From the NCBI GenBank assembly GCA_902806095.1, contig CADCVF010000011.1, positions 30,635 through 94,634 of the forward strand: DNA of 64,000 bases, written 5' to 3'. Made by a program: the position numbers and the translations under genes. Below the pieces are notes generated by a model that worked only from the letters and a program-made list of their open reading frames with translations, was not told where the DNA came from and did no database searches. This stretch comes from an uncultured Rubrobacteraceae bacterium. Lineage in GTDB: Bacteria; Actinomycetota; Rubrobacteria; Rubrobacterales; Rubrobacteraceae. Below are positions 34,330-42,067 of the stretch, in pieces (positions within the stretch are counted from its first letter, which is position 1; every line of letters begins with the position of its first letter).

Positions 34330-34440
34330 GGGTGCTGAGCTTCCTCTCTCACCGCGTTCAACAGGACTTTCATTTTAGACATAATCGTTGCCGATGGCTA
34401 CATGATGGGACATCTCTTTTACAAAGTGTTGCTTGATATT
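34330..34440 (-). promoter_or_regulatory. Promoter region of the aminotransferase-serA operon
   Basis: AT-rich text on the minus strand with a -10-like TAAAAT about 45 nt before the start; -35 not clear. No coding signal. Confidence 0.3.
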
Positions 34441-34617
34441 AGCATGTCAGCATTTCAGCACGCTCAGGCTAGCGCCTTCGCTTGTCAGCATGTCAGCAAG
34501 GGCTTGGGCAAACGCAAGCTGAATTGCTGAAATGCCGACAAGCGACAGCCGTAGGCTGGAGCGTGCTGACTTGCTGACAAGCGGGTTTAGGAAGGGTTGA
34601 CCCTTCCTAAACCCGCT
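34441..34617. repeat. Modular intergenic repeat, block F
   Basis: Words AGCATGTCAGCATTTCAGCA, stem region GCTCAGGC-TA-GCGCC, CTTGTCAGCATGTCAGCAAG, GCTGAATTGCTGAAATGC, GACAAGCGACAGCC-GTA-GGCTGGAGCGTGCTGAC, then a perfect 17-bp hairpin (arms 34580-34596, 34601-34617, loop TTGA). The last arm contains the TAG stop (34607-34609) and final codons of the Gfo/Idh/MocA gene, so the hairpin is its 3' end. Confidence 0.85.
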
Positions 34618-35797
34618 GGAAAGTTTTTGTCCTGGCTGACTCGCGGGCGGCGAGGCACATGGCGGCGCTGAGGAGCCCATCTCTGAGCGAAGCGTTGGGC
34701 TTGGCGCGTCCTCTTACCAGGTCCAGGAAGCTTTCGGCGAGGATGAGATCTCCGCCGGCATGCCCGTCGTCTTCTATATCCACCCGCAACCGCTTGACCT
34801 TCTCGGAGCGGTGGTGGATGAGTCGCAACTCCGCCTGAGCCAGGTCGAACTCGAGGGTCGCCTCGTATCCTACGACCGTGGCCCCGCGTCTGTAGGCTGC
34901 GCGGCGCGAGAGGAAGTTCTGGCTGTAGCCGGCGTGGATGCCGTTCTCGTACATGATGAGCGCGGAGCCGGCGTCGTGGTTCTGTATCTCGCGGCTGAAG
35001 GCGCACCAGTGGTCTGTCCTGTCGTCGCTGTCCTGGTACATGCCGCCGTCATCCCCCCTGCGGGCTAGATTCTGGGGACTCTCAGGGCACGTCTCGGTCT
35101 CATCGCAGGCCGAACACCTGAGGTCGTGGGGTTTCTCTCCGCCGTAGACCCTGCGCGACTCCATCGCGGCGACGCCGACGGGACGGCTTCCTGCGAGCAG
35201 GTTGATGCAGTCGAAATCGTGGGTGGCTTTCTGGAGCCAGAGGCCGCCTGTCTGGTCGTGGTTCCTGTACCACTGTCCGAAGTACACCCCACCGTAGGGT
35301 ACGTTGTTTACGGCCTGGATCTGGTTGATCGTCCCAAGTACGCCAGAGTTCACGATCTCGAGCACCTTCGAGAAGAGAGGCGTATGGCGTAAGGGGAACG
35401 AGACGGCGACCTCATCCTCCCTGCCCCTGAATGCCTCCCGCAGCGCCCCTAGCTCATCCGGGCTTATGGCGACCGGTTTCTCCAGAAAGAGTGGCAGCCC
35501 AACAGAGGCGACCTTGAGGGCCATTGGAGTATGCAGGTGGCACCGCGTTCCGATTACGACGCCGTCGTAGTCAGCAGGGTCTTCAAGCATGGCGTCAGCC
35601 GAAGGATAGATCAGCGCCCCAGCATCATGAGCCCCGACCATCGCGAGCCGGCGGCGGGCGCCCTCGGTGTCAGGGTCGGCGACGGCCAGGATACTCACGC
35701 TAGGGTCGACAGCCTGCATCGAGGCGACCATCGTGGCTGCCCGGTGTCCGAGCCCGATCACGGCGAGCCTCGTCACGACGCCTGGATCAGACACCAC
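34607..35797 (-). CDS. Gfo/Idh/MocA-family oxidoreductase
   Basis: The 396-residue protein has the N-terminal Rossmann text RLAVIGLGHRAATMVASM, the family motif FLEKPVAIS (residues about 104-112, catalytic-type EKP), and a C-terminal alpha/beta domain with GGLWLQKATHDFDCINLLAG (His-Asp). A cysteine cluster (RCSACDETETCPES) in an insert is unusual and could bind metal. Such NAD(P)-dependent dehydrogenases act on sugars or amino sugars. It is the last gene after the substrate-binding protein of the GH20/ABC cluster, so an amino-sugar derivative is a reasonable substrate guess. GTG start. Confidence 0.85.
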   Translation of the reverse strand: MVSDPGVVTRLAVIGLGHRAATMVASMQAVDPSVSILAVADPDTEGARRRLAMVGAHDAGALIYPSADAMLEDPADYDGVVIGTRCHLHTPMALKVASVGLPLFLEKPVAISPDELGALREAFRGREDEVAVSFPLRHTPLFSKVLEIVNSGVLGTINQIQAVNNVPYGGVYFGQWYRNHDQTGGLWLQKATHDFDCINLLAGSRPVGVAAMESRRVYGGEKPHDLRCSACDETETCPESPQNLARRGDDGGMYQDSDDRTDHWCAFSREIQNHDAGSALIMYENGIHAGYSQNFLSRRAAYRRGATVVGYEATLEFDLAQAELRLIHHRSEKVKRLRVDIEDDGHAGGDLILAESFLDLVRGRAKPNASLRDGLLSAAMCLAARESARTKTFQRV

Positions 35798-35860
35798 CCG
35801 CTCCGGATGCCGCGTAGCCTCTCAGGCTGGGAGAGGCATACTGGGGTCGTTCCCACTGAA

Positions 35861-37657
35861 CTACTGCCCGGCGGGTTTGAGGGTGCCGTCCATGATCATC
35901 ATGACAGCGAAGCTGTCTTCGTAGGGGCTGTTCTGGTAGATGGGGTTGCTATCAGGCAACCAGCCGGTAACCCGTTCGCCATCGAGTGCGGGGTTGTTGC
36001 CGAGGCGCTCCCAGAGCGGGATGACCGGTAGGAGCTCGTTGAAGATCTTGGACAGTTTGGTGACGGTCGCCTTCTGGCCCTCCTCGTCGAGGCCCGAGGC
36101 GGTCTGGATGATCAACTCCTCCAGGTCCACCTCACCGAAGGACTCAGTATCCTGCGTCATGTCGTAAGAGATGCCTCCGCCCGATGCGGCCACGTTGTAC
36201 GTGATCAGGGGGTGCTGGAACGAGTAGACGGGATGCGGCTGTCCCTGGCCCCATGCCTGGATGCCCATCTCGAACTGGCCGTCCAGTACCCTTGGTTCCC
36301 ACTGGGTGAAGGTAACCGTCCTGACGGTCGTCTTGATGCCGAAACTCGTGAGCTGGTCGGCCAGGTTCTTGGCGGCCGCCGACCAGTCGGCGAACTCGGC
36401 CGGGGCACCAAGCTCGTACTCCATCCTCTCCCCTTCGGGCGACACCCAGACTCCGCCGTCCTTCTCGAAGCCCAGATCCTCCATCATGCTTGTGGCTTTA
36501 TCCGGGTCATGCTCGTAGGGGTTCATGCCGGCGAGGTCCTGTTCGGAGACCCAGTCTTTGATGAGGACATCCGAGACGCCCGTCATGTACTCGGATCTCC
36601 TGGCTGAGTCGGCCAGTGAGACGGTGGCGTTCTCGTACATATCTACGGCATGCGCGATGGCCTGCCTCACCTTCGGGTCGGCGACGGCTTTGATCTTCGC
36701 GTAGTTGAAATAGAGCGCCGGTCCAGAGTAAGTCGGAGGCCTGAGGATGCGGATCCCCTGATCCTTGAAAGACTTCTCGGTGGCGAGCGGGAACCCGTGC
36801 GTGGCGTAGTCAATGTCCTTGGAGAGCACTATCGGGGTAACAGCGGGGACCTCGCCGTTGTAGATGATCATCCTGTCGAAGTTGGTCCGGTCGGCGTTCC
36901 AGGCGGTGTCTACCTTGTCCATAGTCAGCTGTGACTCGGTTATGCTCTTCTTGTCTATGTTGTACGGGCCGGAGACGACCAACTGCTCGGGCCTGAACTC
37001 CTCGAACTTCGTGACCACATCCCTGTACTCCTTGGACTCAGAGTCGGCGTCACTGTCGAACAGTTGCTGGGCCTTGTCAGACCATTCTCCGTAGACCGAG
37101 TGTGCCCTGATGCGCTCCCGTAAGACCAGGCGCTCGACGACCGTGGAGGGGTCTTTCATCTTGAAAGTCAGGTTGTACTCGTCGTCGGGCTCCACGGACG
37201 CAAGATAGTTCCACGCGAGCTGCTCCTGCAGGCGGAGTATGTTGAAGGTAGCGACGATGTCCTTCGAGGTGAACTCCGAGCCGTCGCTCCACTTCGCGCC
37301 CTTGCGCAACGTTACCTTGAACACGTCGGGCGGTTCGTATCCCCACTCCGTAGCCATGTAAGGTACGTATTTCCGCTCGGCCCACCTGTACATCGCCATG
37401 GGCATCTCCAGTACGTCCTGATAGAGCGTCAGCTGGAAGAAGGCGTTGGTGACGAAAGTGTTGTAGTGTCCAATGGGCGGTAGCTGGTAGGGATAAGCTC
37501 CGTGAAACTCCGCAGCACCGCCACCCCCGCCCTCCCCATAACCCTGGCCTCCTCCACCGCATCCCGCAAGCAGTAGTCCGGCCCCCGCTGCCCCCAAACC
37601 AAGAAACTGCCGCCGGCTCAACTCTCTGGGACGGTAGATCCTCTTGCCCGTGCTCAC
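35861..37657 (-). CDS. Peptide-type ABC transporter substrate-binding lipoprotein
   Basis: The 598-residue protein has a Tat motif RRQFLGLGAAG, lipobox LLAGCGGG and then the SBP_bac_5 fold (KGAKWSDGSEFTSKDIVATF about residues 126-145; KVRQAIAHAVDM). GTG 37655-37657 has AAAGGAGG 6 nt upstream. Its place in one operon with a GH20 hexosaminidase, two permeases and two ATPases indicates an oligosaccharide ligand; peptide-family transporters with this gene content carry chitin oligosaccharides in several bacteria. Confidence 0.92.
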   Translation of the reverse strand: MSTGKRIYRPRELSRRQFLGLGAAGAGLLLAGCGGGGQGYGEGGGGGAAEFHGAYPYQLPPIGHYNTFVTNAFFQLTLYQDVLEMPMAMYRWAERKYVPYMATEWGYEPPDVFKVTLRKGAKWSDGSEFTSKDIVATFNILRLQEQLAWNYLASVEPDDEYNLTFKMKDPSTVVERLVLRERIRAHSVYGEWSDKAQQLFDSDADSESKEYRDVVTKFEEFRPEQLVVSGPYNIDKKSITESQLTMDKVDTAWNADRTNFDRMIIYNGEVPAVTPIVLSKDIDYATHGFPLATEKSFKDQGIRILRPPTYSGPALYFNYAKIKAVADPKVRQAIAHAVDMYENATVSLADSARRSEYMTGVSDVLIKDWVSEQDLAGMNPYEHDPDKATSMMEDLGFEKDGGVWVSPEGERMEYELGAPAEFADWSAAAKNLADQLTSFGIKTTVRTVTFTQWEPRVLDGQFEMGIQAWGQGQPHPVYSFQHPLITYNVAASGGGISYDMTQDTESFGEVDLEELIIQTASGLDEEGQKATVTKLSKIFNELLPVIPLWERLGNNPALDGERVTGWLPDSNPIYQNSPYEDSFAVMMIMDGTLKPAGQ

Positions 37658-37704
37658 TAGCTGCCTCCTTTTCGACCAGAGTGTGTTTCACAGTACGCAC
37701 ATAC

Positions 37705-37887
37705 CTAACGCCTGCTGTACAGAACCAGCAACGTTACAGCCACGAGAAAGACCACCCCCATCACCAGGGTAACGAGGGTAATAGCATACTCGGCGGTTCC
37801 CGGGTCCAGAAAGAACATCAGGAAGAAAGACGGTATGACTATAAGAAACCCTATCCGGAATCCGGCGCGTCCAAGTTCAGGGATCAC
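37705..37887 (-). CDS. Small two-helix membrane protein
   Basis: The 60-residue protein has two hydrophobic segments (IGFLIVIPSFFLMFFLDPG, residues 12-30; AITLVTLVMGVVFLVAVTLL, 35-54) and a short basic end YSRR. I do not recognise a family. The GTG start overlaps the stop of the upstream ATPase gene (GTGA) and the next gene is the substrate-binding protein, so it is an integral part of the importer operon. It could be an accessory subunit; nothing in the sequence shows how. Confidence 0.6.
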   Translation of the reverse strand: MIPELGRAGFRIGFLIVIPSFFLMFFLDPGTAEYAITLVTLVMGVVFLVAVTLLVLYSRR

Positions 37888-38936
37888 GCCGTCCTCCGAG
37901 CAGCCTCGGCGCCTGCCGCTCTGCTACTCTCGGGTATGCGATCCTCCTGGCCGAGCTCCCTGGCTGCGACGTAGCAGGCCGCCAGGTGTTCTTCGAGGAT
38001 GACGGCATCCTCCGCAGGACGATCCGTGTCGCAGAGGCCCTCCTCGTACATCGGGCAGCGAGGGTGGAAAGGACAACCAGCAGGCAGGTCCAGCAGGCTC
38101 GGGATGTCCGGGCTGCGCAGGCTCAGCCTCTCTTTGTTGCGCGTCAGTTCGGGGTCGGCTTCTGGCAGCGCCGAGATCAGGGCCCGCGTATAGGGATGCA
38201 CGGGCTCCCTGACGAGCTTCTGCGTGGGACCGAGTTCGACCATACGCCCGAGGTACATTACGCCTATGCGCCCTTCCCACGAGAAGTGCTTGGCGACGGC
38301 GAGGTCGTGGGTGATGAACAGGAAAGCCACCCCGAGATCCTTCTGCAACCCGAGCAACATGTTGAGCAGACCGATACGCATTGAGACGTCCACCATAGAG
38401 ACAGGCTCGTCGGCGACGATGAACTCGGGGTCGACGGTTAGCGCCCTGGCTACTGAGACGCGCTGCCGCTGCCCGCCCGAGAGCTGGTGGGGATACTTCT
38501 TCAGGAACTCCTCGGGCGGTGTCAGCCCCACCGTCTCAAGCAACTCGCGGAGCCTGTTCTGTAGCTCCGAGCGCGACTTTGTGAGCTTGTGGCGCCGCAA
38601 GGGTGCGCTCAGGATCTGCGTCACGTTGCGTATCGGGTTCAACGAGGCGTAAGGGTCCTGGTGGATGATCTGGACCGCCTGACGGAAGCGTCTTTTCTCC
38701 GCGTCGGGAAGCGCGTCGATCTCCTTCTCCCCGTAGAGCACGCGGCCCTGCGAAGGCTCGAGCAGACCCGCCGTCATTCTTCCTGTGGTGGACTTACCGC
38801 ACCCGCTCTCGCCGACCAGGCACAGGGTCTGGCCAGGCTCTATGGTGAAAGACACATCGTCGACGGCCCTCACCTGCTGGCTGCCCGAGCCGTAAGAGCG
38901 GCTCGCGTGCTCAAGCTCTATTGGCGTCCCGCTCAT
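37884..38936 (-). CDS. Oligopeptide-type ABC transporter ATP-binding protein (DppF/OppF-like)
   Basis: The 350-residue ATPase has Walker A GESGCGKST, Q-loop IHQDPYASLNP, signature LSGGQRQRVSVARAL, Walker B FIVADEPVSMVD and a C-terminal oligopeptide/dipeptide-transporter extension with the Cys cluster of CPFHPRCPMYEEGLC, which in relatives holds an iron-sulfur cluster. ATG 38934-38936 lies behind GGGAGG; the frame is open nine nt further. It overlaps the end of the preceding ATPase gene by 26 nt. Confidence 0.93.
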   Translation of the reverse strand: MSGTPIELEHASRSYGSGSQQVRAVDDVSFTIEPGQTLCLVGESGCGKSTTGRMTAGLLEPSQGRVLYGEKEIDALPDAEKRRFRQAVQIIHQDPYASLNPIRNVTQILSAPLRRHKLTKSRSELQNRLRELLETVGLTPPEEFLKKYPHQLSGGQRQRVSVARALTVDPEFIVADEPVSMVDVSMRIGLLNMLLGLQKDLGVAFLFITHDLAVAKHFSWEGRIGVMYLGRMVELGPTQKLVREPVHPYTRALISALPEADPELTRNKERLSLRSPDIPSLLDLPAGCPFHPRCPMYEEGLCDTDRPAEDAVILEEHLAACYVAARELGQEDRIPESSRAAGAEAARRTA

Positions 38937-39969
38937 GGATCTCACCTCCCCTCGCTTCCCAATCGGAACCTACCTTCTCCCAGTGCCAGCACGCGGCCGT
39001 CTGTGCCGGGGCCACCTCTATCAGAGGAGGGTCCTCCTCGCGGCATTTGTCCGTGGCGTAAGGGCATCGCGGATGAAACTTGCAACCCGTCGGGAGGTCT
39101 ATAAGGTCGGGCGGGGAACCAGGGATCGAGCTCAACTCCTGCTGTCCTCCGGCAAGGGTCGGCACCGCATCGAGAAGCCCGACCGTGTAAGGGTGACGCG
39201 GGTGGTAGAAGATCTGCTCGACCTCCCCGAGCTCGACGATGCGGCCAGCGTAAGTCGTGGCAACTCTGTCCGCAAGCTCAGCGGCCAGAGACAGGTCGTG
39301 GGAGACGAAGATCATGGCGAAGCGGTGCTCGACCTTCAGGGTCCTCAAGACCTCGATAATGGCCCGCTGCGTCAGCACGTCGAGCGCGGTGGTTGGTTCG
39401 TCGAGTATCAGGACCCGCGGGTTCAACAGGAGGCCGAGTGCGATCATGACCCGCTGCCGCATGCCGCCGGAGAGCTCGTGAGGGAAGGAACCGAGCACCC
39501 GGCCCGGATCCAGTTGCACCATCTCGAGGCACTCGGTGGCCCGCTCGGTGAGGGCGCGGCCCTTGAGGGACCCGTTCGTCTCGCTGTGGTCCTTGGCGGT
39601 ATCGGCGAAGTGGTCGCGAATGCGCATCACGGGGTTGAGCGCGTTGAGGGCCGACTGGAACACCATCGCGCACTCCTCCCACCGAAAGCGCCTGAGGTCC
39701 TCGTCATCGAGGGTCGTCAGATCCAACACCTCTTCCGAGGCTGCGCGGAAGGCGATCTCGCCTTTGGCGATCGAGGCGTTCTGCGGCAGCAGACGCACCA
39801 GGGAGAGCCCGAGGGTCGTCTTTCCCGAACCGCTCTCGCCGATGAACGCCAGACTCTCGTCATCCCCAAGGTCAAAGCTAACCCCGCGCACCGCCCTTAC
39901 CAGGCCCCGGCCCGTCTCGTAGCCTATCTCCAGCTCACGTACGCTAAGAACATCGGCGCGGCCTTCCAT
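38911..39969 (-). CDS. Oligopeptide-type ABC transporter ATP-binding protein (DppD/OppD-like)
   Basis: The 352-residue ATPase has Walker A GESGSGKTT, Q-loop VFQSALNALNPVM, signature LSGGMRQRVMIALGL, Walker B LILDEPTTALD and the C-terminal CKFHPRCPYATDKC cluster. With the next gene it forms the usual heterodimeric motor of peptide-family importers. ATG at 39969 begins 4 nt after the permease stop; SD is weak. Overlap with the downstream ATPase gene implies coupled translation. Confidence 0.93.
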   Translation of the reverse strand: MEGRADVLSVRELEIGYETGRGLVRAVRGVSFDLGDDESLAFIGESGSGKTTLGLSLVRLLPQNASIAKGEIAFRAASEEVLDLTTLDDEDLRRFRWEECAMVFQSALNALNPVMRIRDHFADTAKDHSETNGSLKGRALTERATECLEMVQLDPGRVLGSFPHELSGGMRQRVMIALGLLLNPRVLILDEPTTALDVLTQRAIIEVLRTLKVEHRFAMIFVSHDLSLAAELADRVATTYAGRIVELGEVEQIFYHPRHPYTVGLLDAVPTLAGGQQELSSIPGSPPDLIDLPTGCKFHPRCPYATDKCREEDPPLIEVAPAQTAACWHWEKVGSDWEARGGEIHERDANRA

Positions 39970-39973
39970 CCCC

Positions 39974-40882
39974 TCAAGCCCCCCGCCGCAGCCGCGGGTC
40001 GAAGATCTCCGAGAGCGAGCGGTTCATGGCCACGAGACCGAGCTGAAACAGGGCTATGGCGGCGATCGGAGACATAATGTAGAAGACGCTGTCTTTGGAG
40101 AAGATCGCCCCTCGCGTCCAGGCCAGGTTAATCATCACGCCCCAGTTCTCCTCGGAGAGCGGCACGAGCCCGAGGAGCGTCAGGCCGACGACCGCATACA
40201 TGCTGGAGGTAACGGCAAGGGTGAAATTGATAGCGATGTAGCCAGCCATGTTCGGCGCGATCTCACGAAAGACGATGTGCGGCGTTCCGAGTCCGAGCGC
40301 CCTGGCCGACTCTACGTAGTCGCGCTCCTTGAGCGAGAGCACCTGGGCCCTGATGGCGCGCATCAAAGTAGGCCAGAAGAGAAGCCCGATCAGGCCGGCG
40401 ACGGCGATCTTGCTGTTCAGCCTGAGGATGCCGGCGAGCACGGCCAACAGCGGAAGCTGGGGGATGGTAAGCACCATGTCGGCCAACCAGGTAAAGCCTG
40501 TGTCGACGCGCCCGCCCACGAAACCGCCAAGCGACCCGAGGGTCACGGCGATGGTCGTTGAGATGGCCGCTGCCAGAAATCCTATCGTCAGGATGGGCCT
40601 GCCCCCGTTGATGACCTGAAGGAGCACATCCTTGCCCTCTGAGTCGGTACCCAGAGGATGGCTCAATGAGGGCGTCTCATAGATCTCGTTTACATTCACG
40701 GGCACTTCCGAGGGCAGAAAGACAGGCCCGATGAACGTAACGAGGACTATGGTCGAGACGACCAGGAAACCCGCGAAGCCGACTCTGTTGCGGGCCATGA
40801 GCTTGAGCGTCGAGATGAACCATGCCAGGACCCTGCCGACCGCAGAGTCCCTGTACCGGCTCTCGCCCGTCGTGGCTGCCAT
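39974..40882 (-). CDS. Oligopeptide-type ABC transporter permease (DppC/OppC-like)
   Basis: The 302-residue membrane protein begins with a cytoplasmic segment and helix (VGFAGFLVVSTIVLVTFIGP), has HPLGTDSEGKDVLLQVINGG, the typical OppC entry, and the EAA coupling loop ESARALGLGTPHIVFREIAP (residues about 188-207) among five to six helices. The start overlaps the stop of the preceding permease by 1 nt. Confidence 0.93.
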   Translation of the reverse strand: MAATTGESRYRDSAVGRVLAWFISTLKLMARNRVGFAGFLVVSTIVLVTFIGPVFLPSEVPVNVNEIYETPSLSHPLGTDSEGKDVLLQVINGGRPILTIGFLAAAISTTIAVTLGSLGGFVGGRVDTGFTWLADMVLTIPQLPLLAVLAGILRLNSKIAVAGLIGLLFWPTLMRAIRAQVLSLKERDYVESARALGLGTPHIVFREIAPNMAGYIAINFTLAVTSSMYAVVGLTLLGLVPLSEENWGVMINLAWTRGAIFSKDSVFYIMSPIAAIALFQLGLVAMNRSLSEIFDPRLRRGA

Positions 40883-41907
40883 CAGTCCCTACCTGCGACC
40901 CTGATGCGCGGGTCGAGCCTGGAGTAGAGTAGGTCGGCGAGCAGATTGGCCACGATGACCATCGTCGTGATCATTAGAAAGACCCCCTGCATGACAGGGT
41001 AGTCGCGCTGCTGGATGGCGTTGTAGAGCAGGTAGCCGAGCCCTTCGTAGACGAACAGCCACTCTATGAGGAGCGATCCGCCGAAGACGAGCGCTATGGA
41101 GATACTCAACTGGGTAAACGGAGGAAGCGCCGCGTTGCGGCCCACATAAGCCGTGGCGATCCTGCGCTCCTTGAGGCCCCGCGCCTTGGCCACGGTAACG
41201 TAGTCTTCGCCAAGAGTCGACTCGGTGCTACCTCTCATGGTGAGCATCCAGAGGCCGATGGTGCCGAGCACGTAGGTGATAATGGGCAAAGAAGCGTGGT
41301 AGAACGCATCGCCGATGAACGTGAGGTTGAAGCCTGGTTGGATCCCTGGTGAGAGCGAACCCCGCATGTTCGTAATATCGATCAGCTCCCACTGTACACC
41401 CACCCATACCAGGATGAGGATACCCATCAAGTAATCGGGGACAGAGCTGACGATAGACCCCAGGTTGGTGAGTATGTGGTCGAGCTTCGTCTCCCGCTTG
41501 TAGGCCATGAGCATCCCCAGCATGATGCCCAAAGAGAAGCTGATGATGAGCGCTGTGCCGATGCTGAAGAGTGTCCATGGCAGGTAGGCCAGGACGATCT
41601 CACTCACAGGTACGCCACGCGAGATGAGAGACTCACCGAGGTCTCCTCGCGCCAGGTTGCCAAGATACTCGAGGTACTGCTGGTAGACGGGCGCGTTCAG
41701 GTCGAGCGAGAAGAGTGAGGCGGCCTGCTGCTTCGCGTTCTCGTAAGACACGTTGTACTGGGTGACCAGGTTGGCGATGTAGGCCTCAACAGGACTACCA
41801 GGCATGAGCCTTATCAGGAAGAACGTCAGGGAGGCCATGACGAAGATGGTGATCAAGGCCTTGGCTACCCGGCGAAGCAGGTAACTCGAAGCTATCTTCC
41901 TCAACAC
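40882..41907 (-). CDS. Oligopeptide-type ABC transporter permease (DppB/OppB-like)
   Basis: The 341-residue protein is OppB-like: YLLRRVAKALITIFVMASLT in the first helix, LIRLMPGSPVEAYI after it, and an EAA loop YVTVAKARGLKERRIATAYV. GTG 41905-41907 has GGAGGAGG 10 nt upstream, and gives the usual family length; an open extension to GTG 41970 adds 21 residues without family similarity. It follows the GH20 gene with about 160 nt between them, including a small hairpin. Confidence 0.92.
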   Translation of the reverse strand: MLRKIASSYLLRRVAKALITIFVMASLTFFLIRLMPGSPVEAYIANLVTQYNVSYENAKQQAASLFSLDLNAPVYQQYLEYLGNLARGDLGESLISRGVPVSEIVLAYLPWTLFSIGTALIISFSLGIMLGMLMAYKRETKLDHILTNLGSIVSSVPDYLMGILILVWVGVQWELIDITNMRGSLSPGIQPGFNLTFIGDAFYHASLPIITYVLGTIGLWMLTMRGSTESTLGEDYVTVAKARGLKERRIATAYVGRNAALPPFTQLSISIALVFGGSLLIEWLFVYEGLGYLLYNAIQQRDYPVMQGVFLMITTMVIVANLLADLLYSRLDPRIRVAGRD

Positions 41908-42027
41908 TGCTAGCACCCCTCCTCCCGGAGCCGATACAGTCGTCCGAGCCAATCTCCCCATTCCTTCCACCTGCCGGTGCGGCCCTTACACATATAACTG
42001 ATTGTGCCTCTCAGCGCAAGCATGCCG

Positions 42028-42043
42028 CCGCAGACGCCTGCGG
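42028..42043 (-). terminator. Hairpin between the GH20 gene and the importer genes
   Basis: CCGCAG-ACGC-CTGCGG, a 6-bp perfect stem 25 nt after the hexosaminidase stop. It could limit read-through or protect mRNA ends. A TTATAT on the minus strand near 41990 may mark an extra promoter for the importer. Weak evidence. Confidence 0.3.
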
Positions 42044-42067
42044 AATGTCTTGTTGCTCGGTCCCACG

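Noticed and set aside
38935-40077. Long plus-strand open frame of 380 codons
   Set aside because: Antisense to the two importer ATPase and permease genes with no own similarity.
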